Below, piece by piece: positions 8,437-16,759 of a DNA stretch of 64,000 nt; position 1 is the stretch's first letter, and each line of letters begins with the position of its first letter. The position numbers and the translations under genes are program-made. Source of the stretch: Thiodiazotropha sp040507005 (GTDB taxonomy: Bacteria; Pseudomonadota; Gammaproteobacteria; Chromatiales; Chromatiaceae); the NCBI GenBank assembly GCA_040507005.1, contig JBEVVS010000053.1:7424-71423 (forward strand), read 5' to 3'. The notes beneath the pieces were generated by a model. It saw only the letters and a program-made list of their open reading frames with translations, had not been told where the DNA came from and did no database searches.

Positions 8437-10929
8437 GTGCAGCGAACAATCCAATTAAAGCTCTATCCCTGGCTATTGTCGCTAGTACTCCTTTTTCTGG
8501 GCCAGGCGGAGGCGGCTACCCGGGTTCTGGATAGAATAGAACTCTCCACCGAGCGGGAAGAGAATGTTATTTCCATCTATTTCAATATCCCGGTGCGCTA
8601 TGTCTCTCACCTGATCAACGAGGCCGGCAATGAGGTCGGTGTTCAGCTGAAACTGGGTCAAACTGCTGATATCGAACTCAGCGATCTTGTTGAGAGTGAT
8701 CAACTGACCTGGAGTCCAACCGCCGCTGTTCCTCTGGAGAAGGTTGAGTTTCAGGGCAATATCGTCGGCACTTCCGCACTTTTGGTCTCCTTTGCTGCAC
8801 CGGTTGGCGATGTAAGAATACGACAAGGACGTGACTTCTATGTGATGCAGTTTATTCTGCCCCAGCTCTCCGGCATGGCGGATACCCTGGGTAAGGCTGT
8901 CGATATCCCTGTGCCGGAGACACGTGCGCCGTTGAGTGTTAAGTCCCTGCCTCTGGTGATCTACGTGATCAATCTGAGCGCGCAATCCGAAGCTGTCGAT
9001 TTCACTCAGATTCCGCCGGTGCCGGTAGGTGAGAATCAGCTGCTCTACACCACCAAGGTTAAGCTTGAAGATCGACAACTCTACCGCCTACGGCTCGGCT
9101 TCTTTCGTACCAAGCTGGAGGCCCAGGAACAGTTAAAAGAACTGAAAAACTTCTATCCCGATGCCTGGATCGATACTGCCGACATTCAGGAAAGGCGACA
9201 GGCCTTTTTCGATCGTGGTATTGAACACATCTTCAGCGATCAGATGATGGAGGAGCCGCAGCTGCTGGATGTGGATCCCCGCCTCACCGAGATGATGGAG
9301 ATGATCCGTCGCACCATAACCGCCGGCGACTATGCCAAGGCGGTTCGTCTGCTCGAGGCGCTGCTGGAAGAGCCGGAGAATATCTATTCCAAGGAGGCCC
9401 TGGAACTCCTGGGCCTGTCACGGGAGAGAAACAACCAGATCGCCCACGCCAAGGGTGAATATCGCCGCTACCTGGAGAAATACCCCGAGGGGGAAGATGC
9501 CGAGCGCGTCTGGCAACGTCTGCTGGGTCTTGAGACCGCACCGATGAAACCCAAACAACCGCTACGCGAAAAAGAGGAGCTGGCGGAGGGTGAGGATCGA
9601 CCCAAGGCGGTCTGGGATACCTATGGCAGCCTCTCCCAGAGCTACCGCCGGGACAGCATCGACAGTCCCTTTGTCGAAGACGAGGATAGTGTCACCCGCT
9701 CCGAGATCGAGACCTTTGTCGACTTCAATGCACGGCGCAGGAGCAAGGATTTCGACATGCGCTTCAAAGTCACCGGCAGTTATATCCTCGATCTGCTGGA
9801 TGACGGTGACGGCAACGAATCGACCCTCAGCGATGCCTACATCGATGTCGAGCACCTGGACAGCCGTAGCAGTGCGCGCTTCGGGCGCCAACGCTTACGC
9901 TCCAGCGGTATCCTCAATCGCTTTGACGGTCTGGTGCTGGGCTACCAGCTGACCCCGGATATCACCCTGCGGGCGACCGCCGGTCTACCGGTAGAGCGAT
10001 CCAGGGATACCTTTTTGCATGAACATAAGGAGTTTGCGGGATTGAGTGCCGATATCGCTAGTATCTTTGTAAATTGGGATCTGAGCCTATTCATGGTGGA
10101 ACAGCGCGTTGACGATCTTGTGGACAGGCGTGCGATAGGTGGTGAGGTACGTTACTTCGATCCCAAGAAATCCCTGTTCAGTCTGCTCGATTACGATATC
10201 TTTCACGAAGAGATCAGTATCTTCATGGTGCAGGGAAACTGGCGGCTCGAGAATGACACCCGCATGTATATGAACCTCGACTACCGCAACACCCCGATCC
10301 TGAGCACATCCAATGCTTTGAGTGGCCAGGTCGATCCCGATACATCCTTGCCCATCGAGTCGATCGAGGAGTTACAGAACTTCTTTAGCGATGACGAGAT
10401 CTATGAGCTGGCCAGGGACCGCACCGCCGAGACCGCTTCCTTCTCCTTCGGTATCAACCACCCGCTATCGGAAACCCTGCAATTGAGCGGCGATATTACG
10501 CTAAGTAAGACCGGTGAGACCCCGGAATCAGGGGGGGTGCAGGCCACCGAAGAGACCGACAATGAGTTCTTCTACACCTTCCAGGTGATCAAAAACGATC
10601 TATTGAAAAAGGGTGACATAGGTATTTTCAGCCTGCGTTACTCCGATGCCAATACCTCGGATACCTTCAGGCTGGGCATCAGCAGCCGCTACCCGATCAC
10701 CAATGCCTGGCGTATCAATCCGCGCCTGGATCTCTCCTACCGGACCAATGACGATAATGACGGCTCGCGAAAATCGATCAGTCCCTTTCTCCGCATGGAC
10801 TACCGTTTCCGCAAGAGTATGACCTTTGAACTGGAGACAGGACTCAACTGGTTTGAGGAAGACGATGGTACCGAGGTGACCGATTTTACCGATTACTTCT
10901 TCTATGGCGGATATCGTTGGGACTTTTAA
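8437..10929 (+). CDS. outer-membrane beta-barrel protein with AMIN-like, SPOR-like and TPR regions
   Basis: Translation probably starts at a GTG followed by a signal peptide (residues 1-26, ending QAEA). Residues about 27-150 form a beta-rich region resembling AMIN domains. Residues about 195-245 contain a SPOR-like segment (RLRLGFFRTKLEAQEQL), and about 285-360 a TPR-like helical region. From about residue 395 to the end there are alternating amphipathic strands, finishing with ...GGYRWDF. A C-terminal Phe after alternating hydrophobic residues is the usual outer-membrane insertion signal. SPOR and AMIN domains bind peptidoglycan in known proteins. As the gene after the giant cytochrome, it may be the barrel or anchor that lets it cross or attach to the outer membrane, like MtrB. 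That role is inferred. The start is weakly supported by ribosome-site sequence. Confidence 0.7.
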   Translation: MQRTIQLKLYPWLLSLVLLFLGQAEAATRVLDRIELSTEREENVISIYFNIPVRYVSHLINEAGNEVGVQLKLGQTADIELSDLVESDQLTWSPTAAVPLEKVEFQGNIVGTSALLVSFAAPVGDVRIRQGRDFYVMQFILPQLSGMADTLGKAVDIPVPETRAPLSVKSLPLVIYVINLSAQSEAVDFTQIPPVPVGENQLLYTTKVKLEDRQLYRLRLGFFRTKLEAQEQLKELKNFYPDAWIDTADIQERRQAFFDRGIEHIFSDQMMEEPQLLDVDPRLTEMMEMIRRTITAGDYAKAVRLLEALLEEPENIYSKEALELLGLSRERNNQIAHAKGEYRRYLEKYPEGEDAERVWQRLLGLETAPMKPKQPLREKEELAEGEDRPKAVWDTYGSLSQSYRRDSIDSPFVEDEDSVTRSEIETFVDFNARRRSKDFDMRFKVTGSYILDLLDDGDGNESTLSDAYIDVEHLDSRSSARFGRQRLRSSGILNRFDGLVLGYQLTPDITLRATAGLPVERSRDTFLHEHKEFAGLSADIASIFVNWDLSLFMVEQRVDDLVDRRAIGGEVRYFDPKKSLFSLLDYDIFHEEISIFMVQGNWRLENDTRMYMNLDYRNTPILSTSNALSGQVDPDTSLPIESIEELQNFFSDDEIYELARDRTAETASFSFGINHPLSETLQLSGDITLSKTGETPESGGVQATEETDNEFFYTFQVIKNDLLKKGDIGIFSLRYSDANTSDTFRLGISSRYPITNAWRINPRLDLSYRTNDDNDGSRKSISPFLRMDYRFRKSMTFELETGLNWFEEDDGTEVTDFTDYFFYGGYRWDF

Positions 10930-11023
10930 CCGTCAGCAGCGATTCGGCCTTAAATTAGTGGTAACAGGCGCCGGGGAACTCTGGTTATAATTCCGCCTTT
11001 GCATAACCGAAAAGGTCTCGAGA

Positions 11024-11398
11024 TTGTATCAGCTGATCGCCATTGCATCCGGAGGCGCCGTCGGAGCGCTGTTCCGATTCTGGGTATCCAGTGGTGTCCA
11101 TAGCATGCTCGGCCGTGGTTTTCCCTATGGTACGCTGCTGGTGAATGTGCTGGGTTCCCTGGTGATGGGGTTTCTCTATGTCCTGCTGCTGGAGCGGACA
11201 ACGGTCTCCCCCGAGTTGCGGGGTGCGCTGCTGATCGGTTTTCTCGGCGCCTTTACCACTTTTTCCACCTTTTCCATCGAGACCCTCAACCTGCTTGAGC
11301 AGGCAGAGGTGTTGAAGGCCGGACTGAATATATTGCTGAGTGTGGTTGCCTGTGTATTGGCCTGCTGGTTCGGCCTGATGGTTGGGAGACAGCTATGA
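11024..11398 (+). CDS. fluC: fluoride ion channel FluC/CrcB
   Basis: This 124-residue, four-helix membrane protein matches FluC. The GGAVGALFRF motif near the N-terminus, GTLLVNVLGS around residue 32 and GFLGAFTTFSTFS around residue 70 include the conserved Asn and Phe-box residues that line the fluoride pore. FluC works as a dual-topology dimer that exports fluoride passively. The start is a TTG, and no ATG suits the conserved N-terminus better. The gene overlaps the DUF190 gene by 4 bases (ATGA), so the two are translationally coupled. I found no match to the fluoride riboswitch consensus upstream. Confidence 0.95.
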   Translation: MYQLIAIASGGAVGALFRFWVSSGVHSMLGRGFPYGTLLVNVLGSLVMGFLYVLLLERTTVSPELRGALLIGFLGAFTTFSTFSIETLNLLEQAEVLKAGLNILLSVVACVLACWFGLMVGRQL

Positions 11399-11706
11399 AT
11401 CTGACTGAAGTGACCATGGTGAGGGTCTATCTCACAGAAGGTGACCATCAGCTGCAAAAACTGCTCGACTTTCTGCATCGGGATGAGCAGGTGAGGGGGG
11501 TAACGGCGTTTCGCGGCATCGCCGGTTTCGGCCGCTCAGGGAGAGCCCACGAAGCTTCGTTGCTGGATATCTCCATGGACCTGCCGCTGGTGGTCGAGTT
11601 CTTCGATCTGCCGCAGCAGGTCGAGAAGGTGCTGGAAGATTTAAATCAATGGGTTGAACCGGGCCATGTGGTGAGCTGGCCTGCACAAGTGAATATGGGT
11701 GAATGA
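11395..11706 (+). CDS. DUF190 family protein, FluC partner
   Basis: This 103-residue soluble protein belongs to DUF190, a ferredoxin-like/PII-like fold family often found next to fluC. Visible family features are the VRVYLTEGDH start, a central RGVTAFRGIAGFG segment with its Gly-rich turn, and DLPLVVEFFD. It overlaps fluC by four bases and ends three bases before serS, so these three genes are probably one transcript. A regulatory role in fluoride export is an inference from position, and the biochemical function of the family is not settled to my knowledge. Confidence 0.9.
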   Translation: MNLTEVTMVRVYLTEGDHQLQKLLDFLHRDEQVRGVTAFRGIAGFGRSGRAHEASLLDISMDLPLVVEFFDLPQQVEKVLEDLNQWVEPGHVVSWPAQVNMGE

Positions 11707-11709
11707 TCA

Positions 11710-12984
11710 ATGTTGGATCCGCGACTGTTACGAAATAACCTGGATGAGGTGGCCCAACAGTTGGCCCGCCGGGGTTATCAGCTGGATAGGGAACAAATCA
11801 ACAATCTGGAAGAGCAGCGCAAGCGCCTGCAGGTAGAGTCACAGGAGCTGCAGAATCAGAGAAACAGTCGCTCCAAGTCGATCGGCAAGGCCAAGGCGGC
11901 AGGGGAGGATATTGCTCCTTTGCTGGCCGAAGTCGCCGAGTTGGGTGACCAATTGAAGGCCTCCCAGGAGGCGCTGAGTAAAGTACAAGAGGCACTCTCG
12001 GAGATTACCCTCGGTATCCCCAATCTGCCCCATGAATCGGTTCCCGATGGCAAGGACGAGGCGGACAACAGGGAAGAGCGGCGCTGGGGCGAACCCCGCG
12101 AGTTCGATTTCGCGCCCAAGGATCATGTCGATCTCGGCGATGCCTCTGGACTACTCGATTTCGAGGCGGCAGCACGGCTCACCGGCTCCCGTTTTGCGGT
12201 GATGGCGGGGCCATTGGCGAGGCTGCACCGGGCATTGACTCAATTCATGCTCGATACGCACACCACTGAACATGGTTATACCGAGGCCTATGTGCCCTAT
12301 ATGGTGAATGCTGACAGCCTGCGTGGTACCGGTCAGCTGCCGAAGTTCGAGGAGGATCTGTTCAAACTCTGTGGTGATGCCGAGTACTATCTGATCCCCA
12401 CCGCCGAAGTGCCGGTGACCAACCTGATCCGGGATCAGATCATCGAGGCCGACTACATGCCCCGCAAATGGGTGGCGCATACTCCCTGTTTCCGTTCCGA
12501 GGCGGGCTCATACGGCAAGGATACTCGAGGCATGATCCGTCAGCATCAATTCGAGAAGGTCGAACTGGTGCAGGCGGTTGCCGCCAGTGAATCATTCCAG
12601 GCCCTGGAAGAGCTCACTGCTCATGCCGAGGCTATCCTGAAAAAGCTTGAATTGTCCTACCGGGTGGTCACGCTCTGCACCGGGGATATAGGTTTCTCTT
12701 CCACCAAGACCTACGATCTGGAGGTCTGGCTGCCGGGTCAGAACAAGTACCGTGAAATCTCGTCCTGCTCCAATTTCGTCGATTTTCAGGCACGCCGCAT
12801 GCAAGCACGCTGGCGCAATCCTGAAACGGGTAAGCCTGAGCTGGTACACACCCTCAACGGATCGGGTTTGGCGGTCGGCCGTACCCTGGTCGCGGTGATG
12901 GAGAACTATCAGCAGGCCGATGGCTCGATCACGGTCCCCGAGGTATTGCGTGGCTATATGGGGGGGATCGAGAAGATAGGGTAG
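11710..12984 (+). CDS. serS: serine--tRNA ligase
   Basis: This 424-residue protein is a full-length class II seryl-tRNA synthetase. Residues about 1-100 form the long antiparallel coiled coil that grips the tRNA-Ser variable arm (rich in E, Q, R and K). The catalytic core follows, with motif 2 around FRSEAGSYGKDTRG and motif 3 around GSGLAVGRTLVAVMENYQ. It charges tRNA-Ser with serine in the cytoplasm using ATP. It starts three bases after the DUF190 stop codon. A tRNA-Ser gene lies about 1.1 kb downstream. Confidence 0.98.
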   Translation: MLDPRLLRNNLDEVAQQLARRGYQLDREQINNLEEQRKRLQVESQELQNQRNSRSKSIGKAKAAGEDIAPLLAEVAELGDQLKASQEALSKVQEALSEITLGIPNLPHESVPDGKDEADNREERRWGEPREFDFAPKDHVDLGDASGLLDFEAAARLTGSRFAVMAGPLARLHRALTQFMLDTHTTEHGYTEAYVPYMVNADSLRGTGQLPKFEEDLFKLCGDAEYYLIPTAEVPVTNLIRDQIIEADYMPRKWVAHTPCFRSEAGSYGKDTRGMIRQHQFEKVELVQAVAASESFQALEELTAHAEAILKKLELSYRVVTLCTGDIGFSSTKTYDLEVWLPGQNKYREISSCSNFVDFQARRMQARWRNPETGKPELVHTLNGSGLAVGRTLVAVMENYQQADGSITVPEVLRGYMGGIEKIG

Positions 12985-13017
12985 GAATTGTCTCTGCTTG
13001 GTCTGCTGCGGCTCGGC

Positions 13018-13197
13018 TCAGACCATCATGATGAGCAGGACCACAAAGCCGACGACAAAAGCCAGCGGCAGTAACACTGCCTGCCAATCCCCTTTTTCCG
13101 CTTTTGGACTGTGTTTGAGCATCTGCTTGGCACGTGGCCAGAGGAAGAGAATCATGGCGCCCAGCAGCAGGGCCCAGATGATCTTGGTCCAATCCAT
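13018..13197 (-). CDS. small membrane protein of unknown function, 59 residues
   Basis: The start at 13197 (MDWTKIIW) is chosen because GGAGG lies 8 bases upstream. A longer frame starting at 13230 would begin inside the terminator hairpin of the preceding gene. There are two hydrophobic segments, at about residues 5-18 and 41-58, joined by a basic loop (RAKQMLKHSPKAEKG). I do not recognise a named family, though small two-helix proteins of this kind are common beside yccA-like genes. It lies downstream of a terminator, so it may be expressed weakly from readthrough or from its own promoter. Confidence 0.7.
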   Translation of the reverse strand: MDWTKIIWALLLGAMILFLWPRAKQMLKHSPKAEKGDWQAVLLPLAFVVGFVVLLIMMV

Positions 13198-13213
13198 ACA
13201 ACTATCCTCCACA

Positions 13214-13240
13214 TAAAAAAACCCCGGCAAAGCCGGGGTT
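13214..13240 (-). terminator. intrinsic terminator after the Bax-inhibitor-1 gene
   Basis: The stem AACCCCGGC/GCCGGGGTT has a 3-base loop and, read on the minus strand, is followed by a run of six T. It starts about 24 bases after the stop codon of the minus-strand yccA-like gene. Confidence 0.9.
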
Positions 13241-13263
13241 TCGCTAGTTATTTCAAGTTGCCA

Positions 13264-13935
13264 TCAATCCTCGCCGGAGAGGGCTCCGAGCAGGGCCAGG
13301 AGATGGACGAACAGGTTGTAGATGTTGAGGTAGAGGCCGATGGTAGCCATGATGTAGTTGGTCTCTCCACCGTGGACCATGCGGCTGGTGTCATAGAGAA
13401 TCAGCCCGCTCATCAACATGATTACAACCGCGGAGATCGCCAGGTGCAGTGCGGGCATCTCGATAAACAGCCCCGCCAGCATGGCGATGAAGACGACGAT
13501 CAGGCCCGCCATCAGAAATCCGCCCATGAAGCTGAAGTCTCGCTTGCTGGTCAGGGCGTAGCCGGAGAGGCCAAGAAAGATGATGCCGGTACCAGCCATC
13601 GCCGTACCGACGATCTGCGGACCGTTCGCCAGGCTCAGGTAGGCATTGAGAATCGGTCCGAGACCAAATCCCATGAGGCCGGTGATGCCGAAAATCACCC
13701 ACAAGCCAGTGGAAGAGTTAGCTGTGCGTGGCAGTACAAACCAGATCAGTACGATGGAACCGATCACGGATGCCATGTAGGTCCAGCCGGGAACAGCAAG
13801 AAAAACAGAAGCGGTCGCCGTGAACGCGCTGAACAGCAGCGTCATGGAGAGCAGCATATAAGTGTTTTTTATCAGTTTATTGGTTGACAGCACCGATTCG
13901 GTGGAGCGGGCTGCACTAATATCTAGACGATTCAT
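13264..13935 (-). CDS. yccA: Bax inhibitor-1/YccA family membrane protein
   Basis: This 223-residue protein has seven predicted membrane helices and the family's conserved late motif (LILYDTSRMVHGGETNYIMA) with its Asp and Arg. The family (TMBIM/UPF0005) includes E. coli YccA, a modulator of the FtsH protease, and BsYetJ, a pH-dependent calcium leak channel. It sits in the inner membrane. A strong terminator follows it. htpX, another membrane-protein quality-control gene, lies 0.8 kb away across the tRNA-Ser repeat region. This is consistent with a shared stress role, which I infer only from proximity. Confidence 0.93.
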   Translation of the reverse strand: MNRLDISAARSTESVLSTNKLIKNTYMLLSMTLLFSAFTATASVFLAVPGWTYMASVIGSIVLIWFVLPRTANSSTGLWVIFGITGLMGFGLGPILNAYLSLANGPQIVGTAMAGTGIIFLGLSGYALTSKRDFSFMGGFLMAGLIVVFIAMLAGLFIEMPALHLAISAVVIMLMSGLILYDTSRMVHGGETNYIMATIGLYLNIYNLFVHLLALLGALSGED

Positions 13936-14105
13936 GATGGCATAATCTCCTGATTACTTCCCTAAAATCAATCTTGTTGATGAGACAATCATTGGCTCTG
14001 TTGGTTCAGCACAGGATACCCATCCTGGCGGAAAGATCAATATCCCTTATTTGGGGTTAAATACTGGATATTTCAAGGTTAGTTAGTGTATCCTAGCGCC
14101 CCTTC

Positions 14106-14196
14106 GGAGAGGTGGCAGAGCGGTTGAATGCGGCGGTCTTGAAAACCGTTGAGGGTTAGTAGCCCTCCCAGGGTTCGAATCCCTGCCTCTCCGCCA
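14106..14196 (+). tRNA. tRNA-Ser(UGA)
   Basis: The acceptor stem pairs GGAGAGG with CCTCTCC, and CCA is encoded at 14194-14196. The anticodon loop CTTGAAA gives anticodon TGA at 14140-14142, which reads UCA codons. A long variable arm (GAGGGTTAGTAGCCCTC) is typical of serine tRNAs, and the T-loop is GGTTCGAATCC. Confidence 0.97.
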
Positions 14197-14230
14197 ATTA
14201 AAAAGGGGCCCATCGGGCCCCTTTTTAATT
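14196..14230 (+). terminator. intrinsic terminator after tRNA-Ser
   Basis: A 16-bp perfect stem (AATTAAAAAGGGGCCC paired with GGGCCCCTTTTTAATT) with a 3-base loop follows the encoded CCA directly. The T run lies in the 3' arm. The structure is symmetric and could end transcription from both sides. Its right arm is also the start of the 178-bp tandem repeat. Confidence 0.9.
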
Positions 14231-14669
14231 GGCTGCGCGGCAGGTCATGATTCGAACCCTTCGTTCGACAAGGAGCGCAGCGACGCAGGACGCCTGAGCC
14301 TTGCGATGGCGCCCCGAAGGGGTGAGGCTGCGCAGCAGGCGAATCAATCCCTGCCCATCCGTCGGCACCAAATCTATCGCGGGCGCGCCATCGGGCCCCT
14401 TTTTAATTGGCTGCGCGGCAGGTCATGATTCGAACCCTTCGTTCGACAAGGAGCGCAGCGACGCAGGACGCCTGAGCCNNNNNNNNNNNNNNNNNNNNNN
14501 NNNNNNNNNNNNNNNNNNNNNNNNNNNNNNNNNNNNNNNNNNNNNNNNNNNNNNNNNNNNNNNNNNNNNNNNNNNNNNCTATCGCGGGCGCGCCATCGGG
14601 CCCCTTTTTAATTGGCTGCGCGGCAGGTCATGATTCGAACCCTTCGTTCGACAAGGAGCGCAGCGACGC
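14215..14669 (+). repeat. 178-bp tandem repeat next to tRNA-Ser, interrupted by the scaffold gap
   Basis: One complete unit (14215-14392) is followed by a second unit that is identical as far as it goes (14393-14478), 100 N, the last 19 bases of a unit, and a third partial copy (14598-14669). Each unit begins with the right arm of the tRNA terminator. The complete unit also contains a degenerate tRNA 3'-end-like stretch (AATCAATCCCTGCCCATCCG ending in CACCA at about 14341-14370). This resembles the tandem repeats with tRNA 3'-end pieces behind E. coli tyrT. The true copy number is unknown because of the gap. Confidence 0.85.
14479..14578. other. assembly gap of 100 N
   Basis: Exactly 100 N lie inside the tandem repeat. 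If only one interrupted unit spans the gap, about 73 bases are missing. The round number suggests a placeholder for an unresolved repeat rather than a measured length. Any reading frame across it is an artefact. Confidence 0.97.
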
Positions 14670-14754
14670 CCTTAATAATGGAACTATTGTTGAAATTGGC
14701 CATCCATGCACCAATATCCTGCCATAATGGAATTTCTCGATTGGTGATACAAAA

Positions 14755-15627
14755 ATGATGAGAATAGCGCTATTTCTGGGTACAAACCTGGCTATCATGA
14801 TGCTGATCAGCATCACCTTCAGGCTCCTCGGCATCGAGGGGCTGCTACTGGAGAACGGGGTCGATCTCAACCTCAACGCACTGCTGGTCTACTCCGCGGT
14901 AATTGGCTTCTCAGGTTCTCTGATATCTCTCTTCATCTCCAAGTGGATGGCGAAACGCAGTATGGGTGTCAAGGTCATCGAAGCACCTGGAAACGAGGTT
15001 GAGCGTTGGCTGGTCGGCACGGTGGAGAGACAGGTGCGACAGGCCGGGATTGGGATGCCGGAGGTCGGAATATTCGATCACGCATCACCCAATGCCTTTG
15101 CCACGGGATGGAATAGGAACAACGCCCTGGTGGCGGTCAGCACCGGTTTGTTGCAGCAGATGAACCGGGATGAGGTGGAGGCGGTACTTGCTCACGAGGT
15201 CAGTCATGTGGCGAATGGGGATATGGTCACCCTGTCACTGATTCAGGGGGTGATCAACACCTTCGTGGTTTTTCTCTCCCGTATTATCGGGCATACGGTT
15301 GATCGTCTCGTGTTCAAGACCGAGCGCGGCTACGGTCCCGGATACTTCATCGTCTCCATGATTGCCGAATTTGTACTTGGCATCCTGGCGATGACCATTG
15401 TGATGTGGTTCTCCCGCTGGCGCGAGTTTCGTGCCGACAGGGGTGGGGCAGAACTTGCTGGCAGAGAGAAGATGGTTGCTGCCTTGCGACGTCTGCAACA
15501 GGCCCATGAAACGGAACCCATGCCGGAAGAGATGGCGGCATTCGCAATCAGTGCCGGAAAGGTGCAGAAGCTGTTTGCCAGCCATCCTCCATTGGAAAAG
15601 AGGATCGCCGAATTAGAGGCGATGTAA
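14755..15627 (+). CDS. htpX: membrane zinc metalloprotease HtpX
   Basis: This 290-residue M48 peptidase has two N-terminal membrane helices (about residues 5-22 and 40-58) and the zinc motif HEVSH in LAHEVSHVANGD at about residue 145. Two more hydrophobic segments follow at about 160-180 and 200-218, with a downstream REFRAD Glu that completes the zinc site. HtpX degrades damaged inner-membrane proteins together with FtsH. ATG codons at 14755 and 14758 are equivalent starts. It lies just after the tRNA-Ser repeat, on the same strand. Confidence 0.96.
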   Translation: MMRIALFLGTNLAIMMLISITFRLLGIEGLLLENGVDLNLNALLVYSAVIGFSGSLISLFISKWMAKRSMGVKVIEAPGNEVERWLVGTVERQVRQAGIGMPEVGIFDHASPNAFATGWNRNNALVAVSTGLLQQMNRDEVEAVLAHEVSHVANGDMVTLSLIQGVINTFVVFLSRIIGHTVDRLVFKTERGYGPGYFIVSMIAEFVLGILAMTIVMWFSRWREFRADRGGAELAGREKMVAALRRLQQAHETEPMPEEMAAFAISAGKVQKLFASHPPLEKRIAELEAM

Positions 15628-15831
15628 GCAAGTTCCTCTACTGAAAGGTATTTTTGCTGCGCAGTTGGGTTATAACTGGCGAATACCAGACTTCCTCTGC
15701 AACAGCACAAGAGTGGTGCAGAGTTGGACTTTTTTTATTTTGGACAAAGGCCCGCAGGGAAACCCGTGCCGGCCCTTGTCTATGAATCAGCGGTTGCTAA
15801 TCCTGCCATCGTTTGGATGGCAGCACTATGC

Positions 15832-16116
15832 TTACCAGCGACCACCACCGCCGCCGCCGCCAGAACTGCGCTTTGGCTTTTCCATCGCTTCGTTGATTCT
15901 CAAATCACGGCCTTGAAAATCCTTGCCATTAAGCTGGGAAATGGCCTGTTCAGCATCACTCTGGCTCATTTCCACAAAAGCAAATCCCCTTGAGCGACGG
16001 GTTTCCCGATCCAGAATCAGGTTTGCTGACTGTACCTCACCAATGCCTGAGAAGAGCTCCCGGACATCATCCTCTGTGGCAGACCAGGGAAGGTTGCCAA
16101 CATACAATTTAGTCAT
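15832..16116 (-). CDS. RRM-type RNA-binding protein with Gly-rich tail
   Basis: This 94-residue protein has one RNA-recognition motif: RNP2 is LYVGNL at residues 4-9 and RNP1 is RGFAFVEM at about 43-50. A short tail (SSGGGGGGGRW) follows. Bacterial proteins of this type are cold-inducible, single-strand RNA binders like cyanobacterial Rbp proteins. A hairpin-forming stretch lies downstream (about 15741-15780) but no T run follows in this direction. Confidence 0.93.
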   Translation of the reverse strand: MTKLYVGNLPWSATEDDVRELFSGIGEVQSANLILDRETRRSRGFAFVEMSQSDAEQAISQLNGKDFQGRDLRINEAMEKPKRSSGGGGGGGRW

Positions 16117-16759
16117 CTATCTACATTCCTAAAACAAAAAAGATACTTAATATTCAGAGTCTGATGGTCCCATGCAAACCTGCCAGAAAGACTCTAAATG
16201 TTATTGGCGCGGCTTATATCTGCCTTGCCTGTATGCCCGGAAACCGAAGGATGCCGATTCTCGACCTGAATAGAAATCAAATGGGGAAGCGGGTATGGGT
16301 CTGTTTCTTAAGCGTATCCCTGATCATACCCCTGAATAAGACGATATGCTAATGAATTTTTAATAAAAAACGCCATTCATTTGTGTGTTAATTTTATCCC
16401 AAATTAGTTTAGATTTAGAGAGTAGAGGGGTAAATCGAAACTGGATTGATATGCCTGATTCAGATTTTGACTAAACGCATGCCTGGGAATCCAGAATTCA
16501 GGCTTGTTTCACAGGAGGGAGTCTCCCGCTAGGGTTCAGCTATTTAAGATCTCATTAAGAATGGCCGTGTAATCTGAAATGGGTGTCAACAAGAACAGAG
16601 ACACTGACATGTCATCGCTAGGTGGGTAGGGTCCAGGCTTCACCATGAGTGCCAATCTATTCTCAGACAAGTTGCAGGAAATTGAAATGTTACAGTTGAC
16701 CTCTGCACATAATATAACCCAGATTAAGAAATGACTCGGCTTCTAGTGAGAATCTGAAC
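16117..16759. other. intergenic region upstream of the two-component system
   Basis: This 643-base stretch holds no convincing gene. It must contain the promoters for the RRM gene (minus) and the response regulator (plus). A 29-codon frame at 16645-16734 ends just before the regulator but lacks a ribosome site. I see no strong repeat or RNA gene. Confidence 0.5.

Noticed and set aside
10930..11023. Possible fluoride riboswitch upstream of fluC
   Set aside because: GGCGCCGGGGAAC looks suggestive, but the conserved GAUGG...UUCGCC core and the downstream CUGAUG part are not present.
13111..13887. 258-codon plus-strand frame
   Set aside because: It is antisense to the yccA-like gene and to its strong terminator, with no recognisable protein motif.
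14301..14633. 110-codon frame across the N run
   Set aside because: It contains unknown residues from the scaffold gap and consists of repeat sequence only.
15741..15780. Hairpin downstream of the Gly-rich RRM gene as terminator
   Set aside because: The stem is good, but an A run rather than a T run follows in the direction of transcription.
16164..16352. 62-codon plus-strand frame upstream of the response regulator
   Set aside because: It has no ribosome site, family match or conserved feature.
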